Source: Ramlibacter sp. PS4R-6
GTDB taxonomy: Bacteria; Pseudomonadota; Gammaproteobacteria; Burkholderiales; Burkholderiaceae_C
Assembly (NCBI RefSeq): GCF_037572775.1
Contig: NZ_JBBHKA010000001.1
Span: forward strand, 1,798,001-1,862,000
Reading direction: 5' to 3'
Length of the DNA stretch: 64,000 nt
Shown: piece by piece, positions 18,811 through 27,680 of the stretch
How positions within the stretch are numbered: the stretch's first letter is position 1
How the letters are laid out: the number at the start of each line of letters is the position of its first letter
Notes under the pieces: model-generated
Database searches by the model: none
Told to the model about the DNA's origin: nothing
The model's input: the letters and a program-made list of their open reading frames with translations, nothing else
Position numbers and translations under genes: made by a program

Positions 18811-19499
18811 TTCTTCGTCTTGGGCGGGGCGGGGTCGGTGGGCCTGCGCTCGAGCCCGCGCAGGATCGTGTCGGCCTGCGTCTTCAGATAGCGTTCGGGG
18901 TCGATCGGGATGTTCACGCAGGCGCCTAGCGAATGCTTCATCATTACAAGATAAATCATCGGCGCGATGATCAGGAACATTGCGTATTCGAAGTCGTCGA
19001 TGTGGAACTCGCCCCGGTCCACGCCGCGTTTCAGGATCTTGCGAATCAGCTGTTCGCCCGGCTCGATCACCTCGCGGTGGTAGAAGCCCGCGATCTCCGG
19101 GAAGTTGCGCGCCTCGCTCACGATCAATTTGGTGATGCCCGACGCGCGCGTGGCGCCGATGCGGTCCCACCAGACCTGGAAGCAGTAGCGCACCATTTCG
19201 GCCGTCGTGCCCTCGAAGGTCTCGAACTCCTGGTTCCACTCGCTGAAGCGGCCGGAGATGTTCTCGCGCACCACGGCCTTGAACAGCTCCTCCTTGCTGG
19301 GGAAATAGAGGAAGAGGGTGCCCTTGGAAACGCCGGCGCGCGCCGCCACTTCCTCGGCGCGGGTGGCGGCGAAGCCTTTCTCGACGAAGAGGTCGAGGGC
19401 GGCGTCCAGCAACTCGCCCGGGCGGGCTTCCTTGCGGCGGCCCCGCTTGGAGGCGGGCGGCTCCTCGACTTGGCCGATGAACTTGGAGAGGGACGACAT
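18807..19499 (-). CDS. TetR-family transcriptional regulator of the efflux operon
   Basis: This 230-residue repressor has its helix-turn-helix at about residues 45-66 ([20 protein letters not shown]), followed by [16 protein letters not shown], which is strongly typical of AcrR-like regulators. The C-terminal ligand pocket is uncharacterised. I chose the ATG at 19499; an in-frame ATG at 19559 would place the promoter and operator inside the gene. It is the first gene of the run tetR-adaptor-pump-PCMT-rhodanese-tolC and overlaps the adaptor start by four bases. A palindromic operator overlaps its own promoter, so self-repression is likely. Confidence 0.93.
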   Translation of the reverse strand: MSSLSKFIGQVEEPPASKRGRRKEARPGELLDAALDLFVEKGFAATRAEEVAARAGVSKGTLFLYFPSKEELFKAVVRENISGRFSEWNQEFETFEGTTAEMVRYCFQVWWDRIGATRASGITKLIVSEARNFPEIAGFYHREVIEPGEQLIRKILKRGVDRGEFHIDDFEYAMFLIIAPMIYLVMMKHSLGACVNIPIDPERYLKTQADTILRGLERRPTDPAPPKTKK

Positions 19500-19510
19500 G
19501 GGTGGGGAAA

Positions 19511-19532
19511 TTACTGACTGACTGGTTAGTAA
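19511..19532 (-). promoter_or_regulatory. TetR-type operator
   Basis: On the plus strand the site reads TTACTGAC, six bases (TGACTG), then GTTAGTAA. The 8-bp half-sites are inverted with one mismatch. It lies 12 bases before the tetR start codon, directly after the -10 element, a position where bound TetR would block transcription of the whole efflux operon. The ACTGACTGGT core resembles AcrR-type sites. Confidence 0.78.
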
Positions 19533-19559
19533 TGTAGCTTTCCCAGCCCATCCGGTCAA
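19531..19559 (-). promoter_or_regulatory. sigma-70 promoter of the tetR-efflux operon
   Basis: On the minus strand, TTGACC (19559-19554, five of six to consensus) is separated by exactly 17 bases from TACATT (19536-19531, four of six). The operator begins within the last bases of the -10 element. This is the best promoter match seen in the window. Confidence 0.7.
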
Positions 19560-19626
19560 GCCAAGGGGGTGTAAAGCCGGGCCCTTCCCGCGCGACTACA
19601 GTGAGCAACCACTAAAGGAAAGTGCA

Positions 19627-20166
19627 ATGAGCGAACGGCAAACCATCGTCCTGGGCGGCGGCTGCTTCTGGTGCACCGAGGCGGTCTATGTGAAGGTGCG
19701 GGGCGTCACGGACGTGGAATCGGGCTACAGCAACGGCCAGGCCGCCAACCCGAGTTACGAGGCGGTGTGCACGGGGACGACCGGCCACGCGGAGGTGGTC
19801 AAGCTGGAATACGACCCGTCGCAGGTCACCACGCGCCAGATCCTGGAGATCTTCTTCACCGTGCACGACCCGACCCAGCTCAACCGGCAGGGGAACGACA
19901 CCGGCACGCAGTACCGCAGCGGCATCTACTACACCACGCCCGAGCAGAAGGCCGAGGCCGAGGCGATCATCCGCGAGATGACGAACGACAAGCTGTGGGG
20001 CAAGCCGATCGTCACCGAGGTGAAGCCGCTGGAGAACTACCACCCGGCCGAGCCCTACCACCAGGACTTCTTCGAGAAGAACCCCTACCAGGGCTACTGC
20101 GTGGCGGTGGCGGCCCCGAAGGTGGCGAAGTTCCGCAAGACCTTCAGGGAGCTCGCGAAGGACTGA
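19627..20166 (+). CDS. msrA: peptide-methionine (S)-S-oxide reductase
   Basis: This 179-residue enzyme reduces methionine-S-sulfoxide in proteins and repairs oxidative damage in the cytoplasm. The catalytic motif GGCFWCTEA carries Cys13 as the nucleophile. YSNGQAANPSYEAVCTGTTG and the late ENYHPAEPYHQDFFEKNPYQ are MsrA signatures, and the chain has the usual length. An aaaggaaa ribosome site precedes the ATG. The 3' end overlaps the convergent metal-transport permease gene by 23 bases. Confidence 0.97.
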   Translation: MSERQTIVLGGGCFWCTEAVYVKVRGVTDVESGYSNGQAANPSYEAVCTGTTGHAEVVKLEYDPSQVTTRQILEIFFTVHDPTQLNRQGNDTGTQYRSGIYYTTPEQKAEAEAIIREMTNDKLWGKPIVTEVKPLENYHPAEPYHQDFFEKNPYQGYCVAVAAPKVAKFRKTFRELAKD

Positions 20167-20905
20167 GCGCGGCGTAGGCGAGACCGATGGCCGCGAGCGT
20201 GCACACCACGATCGCGCCGGAGGGCAGGTCGAACAGCGCCGACAGCGCCAGTCCCAGCGCGTAGCCGACGATGCCGATCGCGTAAGCCGCGATGCGCCGG
20301 GTGCTGCGCGCGAGCTTGAGCGCCAGCGCCGGCACGATGAGGCTCGAGAACACCAGGTACACGCCCACGAGCTGCACCGACGCGGTCACGGCAACCGCGA
20401 ACACCGCATAGAAGCCGAACCGGCCCATGCGCTGCGCGACGCCGGCATGGATCGCGACGAGCAGCAGCGCGGTCACGCCCGCCAGCCAAGCGAGCTGCTT
20501 CGTGTTGACCCACAGGATCTGCCCCACGAGCAGGTCCTTCAGGTGCTCGCCGCCATGCGGGTTGCTGGCCAGCAGCACGATGCCGACGCACGAGGCCAGC
20601 ACGAACAGCACGCCGATCAGCGCCTCCTGCTGCTGCGGCGCGCGCCTTTCCGTCCACGTGAGCAGCAAGCCGCCGAGCAGCGCCGCGACGACCGCCGCGA
20701 CCTGGCCCCAGATGCCCGCTTCGGGCAAGCCGAGCGCCATCGCGACGATCACGCCCAGCCCGGCGATCTGCGCGATGGCCAGGTCGATGAAGACGATGCC
20801 GCGGTCCAGCACCTCCATGCCCAGCGGCACGTGCGTGGCCAGCACCAGCAGCCCGGCGATGAACGCGGGGCCGAGGATGCCCCAGTCGAGCGCGGCCCAG
20901 TTCAT
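20144..20905 (-). CDS. metal ABC transporter permease (ZnuB/MntB family)
   Basis: This 253-residue inner-membrane permease of the ABC-3 family imports zinc or manganese. It has about eight hydrophobic helices. The segment GIVFIDLAIAQIAGLGVIVA near residue 35 is a family signature, and the second half has VGVYLVFSSLIVPALALKLA. The start overlaps the stop of the binding-protein gene by four bases, so the two are coupled. No ATPase gene follows, because msrA converges on it from the other strand. The required ATPase must be encoded elsewhere. Confidence 0.9.
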   Translation of the reverse strand: MNWAALDWGILGPAFIAGLLVLATHVPLGMEVLDRGIVFIDLAIAQIAGLGVIVAMALGLPEAGIWGQVAAVVAALLGGLLLTWTERRAPQQQEALIGVLFVLASCVGIVLLASNPHGGEHLKDLLVGQILWVNTKQLAWLAGVTALLLVAIHAGVAQRMGRFGFYAVFAVAVTASVQLVGVYLVFSSLIVPALALKLARSTRRIAAYAIGIVGYALGLALSALFDLPSGAIVVCTLAAIGLAYAALSPSRAP

Positions 20906-21813
20906 TTGCGCTGCGCGGCTGCGAGCAGCCGCGCGATCGTGTCGTCGAACAGCGTGAACAGGTCCTTGGCCTGCTCGCTGCCGCCGACGGTGAAGGGGAT
21001 TTTCACGGCGGGAATGCCGGCGTTCTGCGACATCCAGTCGGAAGCGCGCGGGTCCTGGTAGGCGGCGAACAGCACCATCTTCGCGGGGCTGGCCTTGAGC
21101 GTCGCCAGCACGTTCTGCAGGTACGAAGCGCTGGGCTCCACGCCGGGTTTCGGCTCGAGCACCGCCACTTCCTTCAGCCCCAGCCAGTCGTACAGGTAGA
21201 CGAAGCCCTTGTGCTGCGACACCACCGGCGTGCCGCGCAGTGGGGCGGCCTGCGCGTTCCACTTGGCCATCGCCTGCTGCCACTTCTGCGAGAAGTCCGC
21301 CGTGCGCTGCTGGTACTGCGCGGCGTTGGCGGCGTCGATTTGCGCGAGCCGAGCGCCCAGCGCCGTCGCCACCGACGCGATGTTGCGCGGGTCGGTCTGG
21401 ATGTGCGGGTTGCCGGCCGCGTGCACGTCGCCTTGCGAGCGGTCCACGCTGCCCGGGATGTCCTGCAGCCTCACGTTGCGTGCCGCCTCGAAGAAGCCGG
21501 GCTGCCCGGGCTGCACTTTCGCGTTGGCGGATTGCTGGACCAGCACTGGCAGCCACCCGACTTCCAGCTCGGCGCCCGTGCACACCACCAGGTCGGCGTT
21601 GCGCATGCGCGCGATCAGGCTCGGCTTGGCCTGGATCTGGTGTGGGTCCTGCAAAGCCGAGGTGGCGACGGTGACGTCGACGAGGTTGCCGCCGAGCGCC
21701 TGCGTGAGCGCGCCCCATTCGGGCTCGCAGGCGAAGACGCGCAACGCGGCCTGCGCCGGCGATGCGAATGCCGCCGCGGCGCACAGCGCGAGAAGGTAGC
21801 GATGGAACTTCAT
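20902..21813 (-). CDS. metal ABC transporter substrate-binding protein (ZnuA-like)
   Basis: This 303-residue periplasmic binding protein of the cluster 9 (zinc/manganese) type has a signal peptide ending at SPAQAA. Candidate metal ligands are the His in LQDPHQIQAKPS, the His in GNPHIQTDPRNIA and the His in VVSQHKGFVYL, which fall where ZnuA-type proteins place them. There is no His-rich acidic loop of the kind seen in classical ZnuA. It is coupled to the permease gene and preceded by a gene for an outer-membrane protein, so the cluster probably moves metal across both membranes. Confidence 0.9.
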   Translation of the reverse strand: MKFHRYLLALCAAAAFASPAQAALRVFACEPEWGALTQALGGNLVDVTVATSALQDPHQIQAKPSLIARMRNADLVVCTGAELEVGWLPVLVQQSANAKVQPGQPGFFEAARNVRLQDIPGSVDRSQGDVHAAGNPHIQTDPRNIASVATALGARLAQIDAANAAQYQQRTADFSQKWQQAMAKWNAQAAPLRGTPVVSQHKGFVYLYDWLGLKEVAVLEPKPGVEPSASYLQNVLATLKASPAKMVLFAAYQDPRASDWMSQNAGIPAVKIPFTVGGSEQAKDLFTLFDDTIARLLAAAQRK

Positions 21814-21823
21814 GGGCTTGTCC

Positions 21824-22966
21824 TCAGAAGCCGTGGGCGCCGTGGGCGCCCAGGCTCATCATGTATTGCAGGAACCACTGGTTGTCCTTGCCGAAAGGCG
21901 AGGACCGGTCGCGCGCGTACTGCAGCCGCACGCGCGAGAACTCGCTGGGGCTCCAGTCGAGCATCACGCTGTTCTTGCGGTCGTCCTCCAAGCGCTCGGT
22001 GCGCAGCCCCACGCGCCAGCCGCGCATGAACTGGTAGATGGCTTGCGTGTACCAGCCGGATTGCGTCGGGCGGTCGTCGCTCACGCTGCGCAGGTACTCG
22101 CCTTGCACCTTGAAGTTGGTGCGCGTGGCGTTGCCGTTGGGCGCCCACTTCCAAACGCCGTCGGCCACCCATACGCGCGTCGACGACGTCGTGTCGTCGC
22201 CGCGCGCATTCAGCACCGATACCCCCGCGCGCCAGCTCGAGCTTTCGCCGATGTCGCCGCCCGAGTGCAGCGAGAGCGCGGTGGCGCCCGCGCCGTTGCG
22301 CGAGGTGTTCGTGCCCGGGAAAGAGCGGCCGCGTCCCACCTCGCCGCGCAGCTCGAGGAAGGTGTCCGTCGGCGCGAGCCACGCCACCTGCACGCCATCG
22401 TCGGCGTACTGCTCGCCCAGCAGCGCCTGGTAGGCCAGCGGCTGGTCGACGAAGTCCCACACGTGCGCGTGCTGCGAGTTGAGGTAGCCGATCGACGAGA
22501 AGAACCGCCCGGCCTTGACCGTGAAGCCCTTGCCGAGCGAAGTCGTCTGCACGTACGCCTCTTCGACGGACGCGGTGTTGTCGGGCGAAAAGCTGATCGC
22601 CGCGAAGCCGCTGAACCACGGGTCGATGTTGGCGGACAGGCCCAGCTCGGATTCGCCCAGGCTGAAGCCGCGGTCCAGCGACGGGTTGCGCGAGCGCGAA
22701 TAGAGGCCGGAGAGGTTCAGCGAGAGCTGCGGGTTGAAGCCCTTGCCGGGTGCGGCCGCGACGGGCGCCGGAGCAGGGACGGGCGCAGCTGCGGCAGGCT
22801 GCGCCTGCGCGGCGTCGAGCTTTGCCTCCAGCGCCTTGATGCGCGCCTCGTACTGCTCGCGCAGCTGCCTGATCTCTTCGCGCAGGGCCTGGATGTCGGG
22901 CGCGCCCTGGGCCTGCGCCAGCGGCGCCAGCGTGGCCAGGCACGCGGCGGCGACGACTGATTTCAT
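21824..22966 (-). CDS. outer-membrane beta-barrel protein of a metal-uptake cluster
   Basis: A 380-residue protein with a signal peptide (MKSVVAAACLATLAPLAQAQ), a short coiled coil (LREEIRQLREQYEARIKALE at about 28-48), an Ala/Pro linker and then a beta-barrel-like C-terminal region of about 300 residues with many alternating strands. The layout resembles porin-like outer-membrane proteins that carry an N-terminal trimerising coil. The chain ends in GAHGAHGF, two histidines near the terminal Phe. It lies 10 bases before the metal-binding protein gene. A role as a metal-regulated porin is inferred from that position only. Confidence 0.75.
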   Translation of the reverse strand: MKSVVAAACLATLAPLAQAQGAPDIQALREEIRQLREQYEARIKALEAKLDAAQAQPAAAAPVPAPAPVAAAPGKGFNPQLSLNLSGLYSRSRNPSLDRGFSLGESELGLSANIDPWFSGFAAISFSPDNTASVEEAYVQTTSLGKGFTVKAGRFFSSIGYLNSQHAHVWDFVDQPLAYQALLGEQYADDGVQVAWLAPTDTFLELRGEVGRGRSFPGTNTSRNGAGATALSLHSGGDIGESSSWRAGVSVLNARGDDTTSSTRVWVADGVWKWAPNGNATRTNFKVQGEYLRSVSDDRPTQSGWYTQAIYQFMRGWRVGLRTERLEDDRKNSVMLDWSPSEFSRVRLQYARDRSSPFGKDNQWFLQYMMSLGAHGAHGF

Positions 22967-23038
22967 GGAAACACTCCTTTCAGCGATGGATGCGTCGATG
23001 CGCCTTGCCGAGCGGGCAGGGCGCGCGAAGTCAACGGA

Positions 23039-23344
23039 TCAGCGCAGGGAAGGAGGGGCGCGCGAGAGGAAGAAGGCGATGGGCTCGCCCGCGTGCGGCG
23101 CAGGCGATTGAGCGAGCGGCTGTTCGTGCCGCACCGGCGCGTGCAGCAGCACGGGCGCATCGCTCGCCGCGCCGCCACCGGTGACGGCCGCCGCCACCGC
23201 GCACACGTCGCAGTGCGGCGCCGGCACGCCCGACTTGTCGCTGGCCGCGGCGCGCACGTGCGACACCTCGTGCGCAGCCGCCGCTACCTGCGCGAAGGGC
23301 AGGACGAGCGCGAGCAACAAAGTCCAGAGGAAGCGCCGGTTCAT
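23039..23344 (-). CDS. small exported Cys/His protein (DUF2946-like)
   Basis: A 101-residue protein with a signal peptide ending near QVAAAAHE. The mature chain holds HEVSHVRAAAS and a PHCDVCAVAAAV segment whose Cys-x-x-Cys and nearby histidines could bind a metal. Length, position and the HCDVC motif resemble the DUF2946 proteins often found beside copper or zinc genes, but the match is made by eye. It is the first gene of the minus-strand metal cluster, 72 bases before the outer-membrane protein gene. Confidence 0.68.
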   Translation of the reverse strand: MNRRFLWTLLLALVLPFAQVAAAAHEVSHVRAAASDKSGVPAPHCDVCAVAAAVTGGGAASDAPVLLHAPVRHEQPLAQSPAPHAGEPIAFFLSRAPPSLR

Positions 23345-23380
23345 CGCGGGGCGATCTTACGCCTGGGGAACAATGCGTGC

Positions 23381-24313
23381 ATGGATGCTGGCGTGCTGGG
23401 GGCCTTGTTACCCGTCATCGCGATGACGGCGGTGGGCTTCGGCGCGGGCCGCATCGGCTGGCTCGGCCCCACGCGCGTCCGCTGGCTCTCGCGCATCGTC
23501 TTCGTGGTGCTGGCGCCGGCGCTGCTCTTCCGCACCATGAGCCGCGTCAACCTGGCGGGGCTGGATTTCAAGCCGGTGGGGGCCTATTTCATCGCGGTGG
23601 CCGTCATCTTCGGCGGCACGCTGGCGCTGCGCGGCTTCAACCGGCGCGCGGCGGTGCTGGCGCTGGCCAACACCTACAGCAACAACGTGATGATCGGGAT
23701 CCCGCTGGTGGCACTGGCGTATGGCCAGACGGGCCTGGTGGCGCTGTTCACGCTGGTGTCGGTGCATGCGCTGGTGCTGCTCACCACGGCCACGATCGTG
23801 CTGGAGCTGGCGCTGCTGCGCGAAGACCCCGGCGCGTCGGACCGTTCAACGCCGCACACCGTGCTGCTCGCCGTGCGCAATTCCATCATCCACCCGGTGC
23901 CGCTGCCGATTATCGCGGGGCTGCTGTTCTCCGCGGCGGGGCTGGCGCTGCCGCCGGCCGTCGACCTGCCGCTGCAATGGCTGGGGTGGGTGTTCGGCCC
24001 CCTGGCGCTGCTGATGGTGGGCGCATCCCTCGCAGCGACGCGCTTCGGCACCGCCTGGCGCGCCGGGCTGGAACTGGCGCTCGCCAAGAACCTGTTGCAC
24101 CCAATCGCGGTCGCGCTGATTGCGGGCTGGCTGGCGATCGGCCGCGTCGAATTCAACGTGATGGTGCTGTCGGCCGCCTTGCCGATCGGCGCGAACGTGT
24201 TCCTCTTCTCGCAGCGCTATGGCGTGGCGCAGGAGGAGATCACGGCGGGTGTCGCCATCTCGACGCTGCTCGCGGTGCCGAGCGTGGCGCTGGTGATGGC
24301 CCTCTTGTCCTAG
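23381..24313 (+). CDS. AEC (auxin efflux carrier) family transporter
   Basis: This 310-residue inner-membrane protein has two groups of about five helices separated by a cytoplasmic loop near residues 150-175, as in AEC/BASS-fold carriers. The conserved [19 protein letters not shown] lies in the fourth helix region and [20 protein letters not shown] near the end. Family members such as MdcF and YwkB export organic acids or related anions. The ATG at 23381 was chosen because upstream frame positions run into the divergent exported-protein gene. The stop overlaps pdxH by four bases, convergent. Confidence 0.9.
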   Translation: MDAGVLGALLPVIAMTAVGFGAGRIGWLGPTRVRWLSRIVFVVLAPALLFRTMSRVNLAGLDFKPVGAYFIAVAVIFGGTLALRGFNRRAAVLALANTYSNNVMIGIPLVALAYGQTGLVALFTLVSVHALVLLTTATIVLELALLREDPGASDRSTPHTVLLAVRNSIIHPVPLPIIAGLLFSAAGLALPPAVDLPLQWLGWVFGPLALLMVGASLAATRFGTAWRAGLELALAKNLLHPIAVALIAGWLAIGRVEFNVMVLSAALPIGANVFLFSQRYGVAQEEITAGVAISTLLAVPSVALVMALLS

Positions 24314-24957
24314 GGCGCGAGGCGCTCGCGCACCCACGCATCGCCTTCGCGGCGATAGCGCAGGCGGTCGTGCAGCCGGCTCTTGCGCCCCTGCCAGAAC
24401 TGCCATTCGTCCGGCACCAGCCGGTAGCCGCCCCAGTGCGGCGGGCGCGGCGGGTTCAGCAGGAACTGCGCGCTGTACTTCGCGGCGGCGGTGACGAGCG
24501 CCGTGCGGCTGGCGATCACCTGGCTTTGCGGGCTGGCCCAGGCGCCGATGCGCGAGTCGAGCGGGCGGGTGGCGAAGTACGCGTCGCTTTCCTCGGCGGA
24601 AACCTTCTCCACGCGGCCTTCGATGCGCACCACGCGCTCCAGCTCCACCCAATGGAACTGCAGCGCCGCATAGGGATTGCCCGCGAGTTCCACGCCCTTG
24701 CGGCTGTCGTAGTTGGTGTACCAGGCGATGCCGCGCTCGTCGTAGCCCTTGATCAGGACCGGCCGCGTGCTGGGGCGCAGGTTGCTGGCCACGGTTGCGA
24801 GCGTCATCGCGTTGGGCTCGGGGATTTCGCCCTTGATCGCCTCCGCCAGCCACTGGTCGAACTGCTGCAGCGGGTCGGCGTGCGAGGCGTCCTCGCTCAG
24901 TTCCGCGCGCTCGTAACTCTTGCGCAACTCGGCAATGTTTCGCGACGTGTCACTCAT
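24310..24957 (-). CDS. pdxH: pyridoxamine 5'-phosphate oxidase
   Basis: This 215-residue FMN enzyme oxidises pyridoxine or pyridoxamine phosphate to pyridoxal phosphate, the last step of vitamin B6 synthesis and salvage. It has the family blocks [31 protein letters not shown] (FMN binding), [20 protein letters not shown] and, near the end, [17 protein letters not shown] (the phosphate and substrate loop). Length and N-terminal helix are standard. The start codon is 99 bases from the divergent iorA-like gene, and the two share a control region. Confidence 0.96.
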   Translation of the reverse strand: MSDTSRNIAELRKSYERAELSEDASHADPLQQFDQWLAEAIKGEIPEPNAMTLATVASNLRPSTRPVLIKGYDERGIAWYTNYDSRKGVELAGNPYAALQFHWVELERVVRIEGRVEKVSAEESDAYFATRPLDSRIGAWASPQSQVIASRTALVTAAAKYSAQFLLNPPRPPHWGGYRLVPDEWQFWQGRKSRLHDRLRYRREGDAWVRERLAP

Positions 24958-24977
24958 CGTCACATTGTCGCATCTCG

Positions 24978-24987
24978 GGGTTAACCC
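24978..24987. promoter_or_regulatory. palindrome in the pdxH / molybdenum-hydroxylase divergent region
   Basis: GGGTTAACCC is a perfect 10-bp palindrome lying 21 bases before the pdxH start and 70 bases before the hydroxylase small-subunit start. It could be an operator; no regulator gene is adjacent, so this is only a candidate. Confidence 0.3.
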
Positions 24988-25056
24988 GATGAACATTTGG
25001 CGGCACAGGCATACGCTGCATTTCTTGTCCTGGCTCATCGATTTAGGAGGCAAAAC

Positions 25057-25527
25057 ATGGCCGTCAACTTCAACCTGAACGGGAAAGCGGTCAGCGCAAG
25101 CGCCGAGCCCGACACGCCCCTGCTGTGGGTGATCCGCGATGAACTGGGACTGGTCGGCACCAAGTTCGGCTGCGGGCAGGCGCTGTGCGGCGCCTGCACC
25201 GTGCACCTGAACGGCCAGGCCATCCGCTCGTGCCAGACGCCGCTGTCGGCCGTCTCGGGCCAGAAGGTGGCGACGATCGAAAGCCTCTCCACCAACAACA
25301 CGCACCCGCTGCAGGTCGCGTGGATCAAGCACGACGTGCCGCAATGCGGCTATTGCCAGTCGGGGCAGCTGATGAGCGCCGCCGCGCTGCTGGCGAAGAA
25401 CAAGAACCCGAGCGACGCCGACATCGACAACGCGATGAGCGGCAACATCTGCCGCTGCGGCACCTACAACCGCGTGCGCGCGGCCATCAAGGATGCGGCC
25501 GCCACCATGCGCACCGCCAAGGCCTGA
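25057..25527 (+). CDS. iorA: 2Fe-2S small subunit of a molybdenum hydroxylase (IorA type)
   Basis: This 156-residue electron-transfer subunit carries two [2Fe-2S] clusters. The plant-type cluster uses Cys39, Cys44, Cys47 and Cys59 ([18 protein letters not shown]). The second uses QCGYCQSGQ and [10 protein letters not shown]. It works with the large molybdopterin subunit encoded 11 bases downstream. It lacks an FAD subunit, as in isoquinoline 1-oxidoreductase and related aldehyde or N-heterocycle hydroxylases. The ribosome site taggagg sits 8 bases before the ATG. Confidence 0.92.
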   Translation: MAVNFNLNGKAVSASAEPDTPLLWVIRDELGLVGTKFGCGQALCGACTVHLNGQAIRSCQTPLSAVSGQKVATIESLSTNNTHPLQVAWIKHDVPQCGYCQSGQLMSAAALLAKNKNPSDADIDNAMSGNICRCGTYNRVRAAIKDAAATMRTAKA

Positions 25528-25538
25528 AGGAGACGACC

Positions 25539-27680
25539 ATGAACTCCATCGCCGAAACCAGCCGCCGCGACTTCATCAAGGCCAGCGCTGCCCTCACCGG
25601 CGGCCTGATCGTGGGCTTCTCCATCGTCGGCCAGCGCAGCGCGCAGGCCGCCGGCACGCTGCGCACGCCCAATGCGTGGGTGCACATCTCCGACGACAAC
25701 GTGATCACGCTCATCACGGCGCGTTCCGAGATGGGGCAGGGCGTGTACACCTCGCTGCCGATGCTGATCGCCGAGGAACTGAACGTGGACCTCAAGCAGA
25801 TCCAGGTGGCCGTGGCGCCGCCGGACAAGGTCTACACCAACGCACTGCTGGGCGCGCAGATCACGGGCGGCTCCACTTCCATCCGTGACGGCTGGGAAAA
25901 GCTGCGCGTCGCGGGCGCGCAGGTGCGCGAGATGCTGCTGATGGCCGCGGCCACGCGCTGGGACGTGGACAAGGACAAGGTGCGCGCCGAGAGCGGCATC
26001 GTCTACGGGCCGAAGGGCCTGAAGGCCACGTACGGCGAGCTGGCCGAGCGCGCGTCGTCCATGCCCGTGCTGGCCAACCCGCCGATCAAGGACCCGAAGG
26101 ACTTCCGCATCGTCGGCAAGCGCACCAAGCGCCTGGACACGCCCACCAAGGTGAACGGCAAGGCCGAGTTCGGCATCGACGTGAAGCTGCCCGGCATGGT
26201 GTACGCCACCATCGAGCAAAGCCCGGTGATCGGCGGCAAGGTGGTGAGCTACGACGCCGCCAAGGCCAAGACGATGCCCGGCGTGATCGACGTGATCCAG
26301 GTCGCGGACGGCGTGGCCGTGGTGGCCGACACGTACTGGCATGCCAAGAAGGCGCGCGACACGGTGACGGTGAACTGGGACTATGGGCCCGTCGCGCAGA
26401 TGGACCACAACACCATGATCGCCGGCACGCGCGCGGCGATGGAGAAGGACAAGCCCTTGCCGATCGGCAAGCCCACGGGCGACGTCGCCGCCGCGATGAA
26501 GACGGCCGCGAAGACGGTGAGCGCCGAGTACGTGACGCCGCTGCAATCGCACGCGCCGATGGAGCCGATGAACTTCACCGCGAGCTTCAAGGACGGCAAG
26601 GTGCTGGCGATCGGCCCGACGCAGTTCCAGGAAGGCGCGGCGGGCGCCATCGCGGCGACGCTGGGCGTGAAGCCCGAGGACATCACGCTCAAGACCACGT
26701 TCCTGGGCGGCGGCTTCGGGCGCCGGCTGGAGCTGGACTTCATCACGCAGGCCGCGCAGATTTCCAAGGCGGTGGGCCGACCGGTGAAGCTGCTGTGGAC
26801 GCGCGAGGACGACACCACGCACGACTTCTACCGGCCGGTGGGCGTGAACCGCATCACGGCGGGGCTCGACGCAAGCGGCAATCCGGTGGCGCTGCACTTC
26901 AAGGTGGCGTCGCAGTCGATCACGCAGCGCGCCTTTGGCCTGCCCCCCGGCGAGTTCGACCCGTTCATGGCCGAGGCGTCGCAGGCGGCGTACAGCATCC
27001 CGAACCAGCAGCACGACCTGTACATGCACGACACGGGCTTCCGTGTGGGCTACTGGCGCGCGGTGAGCCACAACATGAACGCTTTCGCCAACGAGAGCTT
27101 CATCGACGAGTGCGCCAAGGCCGCGGGCAAGGACCCGTACGAGTACCGCATGGCGCTGCTGAAGGACAAGCCGCGCTACGCGAACGTGCTCAAGCTGGCC
27201 GCCGAGAAGTCGGGCTGGGGCAAGCCGTTGCCGGCCGGCCGCGCGCGCGGCATCGCGCTGATGGAAGGCTACGACACCTACATGGCGCAAGTGGCCGAGG
27301 TCAGCCTGGCGAGCGATGGCAGCGTGCGCGTGCACAAGGTCACCGTGGCCGCCGACGTGGGCATGATGGTCAACCCCGACACCGTCGAGGCGCAGATCAT
27401 GTCCAGCGTGGTGTTCGGCATGAGCGCGGGCCTGATGCAGGAGATCACCCTGGACAAGGGCCGCGTGCAGCAGACCAACTTCCACAACTACCCGGTGGTG
27501 CGCATGAACGAATCGCCGGCCATCGACATCGTGCTGGTCAGCAGCACCGAGAAGCCCGGCGGCATCGGCGAGCCGGCGACGGCGCTGGTGGTACCGGCCA
27601 TCGCCAACGGCGTGGCGGCGCTCACGGGCAAGCGCGTGCGCAAGCTGCCGATCACGGCCGACGCCATCAAGCAGGCTTGA
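25539..27680 (+). CDS. iorB: molybdopterin-binding large subunit of a molybdenum hydroxylase (IorB type)
   Basis: This 713-residue xanthine-dehydrogenase-family catalytic subunit begins with a Tat signal, [20 protein letters not shown], so the folded heterodimer is probably exported to the periplasm. The chain contains [13 protein letters not shown] (molybdopterin region), [14 protein letters not shown] and [20 protein letters not shown], with the invariant GGxGEP Glu near the C terminus. No FAD domain is present. It probably hydroxylates an aldehyde or N-heterocycle and passes electrons through the small subunit to the respiratory chain. The stop overlaps xdhC by one base. Confidence 0.92.
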   Translation: MNSIAETSRRDFIKASAALTGGLIVGFSIVGQRSAQAAGTLRTPNAWVHISDDNVITLITARSEMGQGVYTSLPMLIAEELNVDLKQIQVAVAPPDKVYTNALLGAQITGGSTSIRDGWEKLRVAGAQVREMLLMAAATRWDVDKDKVRAESGIVYGPKGLKATYGELAERASSMPVLANPPIKDPKDFRIVGKRTKRLDTPTKVNGKAEFGIDVKLPGMVYATIEQSPVIGGKVVSYDAAKAKTMPGVIDVIQVADGVAVVADTYWHAKKARDTVTVNWDYGPVAQMDHNTMIAGTRAAMEKDKPLPIGKPTGDVAAAMKTAAKTVSAEYVTPLQSHAPMEPMNFTASFKDGKVLAIGPTQFQEGAAGAIAATLGVKPEDITLKTTFLGGGFGRRLELDFITQAAQISKAVGRPVKLLWTREDDTTHDFYRPVGVNRITAGLDASGNPVALHFKVASQSITQRAFGLPPGEFDPFMAEASQAAYSIPNQQHDLYMHDTGFRVGYWRAVSHNMNAFANESFIDECAKAAGKDPYEYRMALLKDKPRYANVLKLAAEKSGWGKPLPAGRARGIALMEGYDTYMAQVAEVSLASDGSVRVHKVTVAADVGMMVNPDTVEAQIMSSVVFGMSAGLMQEITLDKGRVQQTNFHNYPVVRMNESPAIDIVLVSSTEKPGGIGEPATALVVPAIANGVAALTGKRVRKLPITADAIKQA

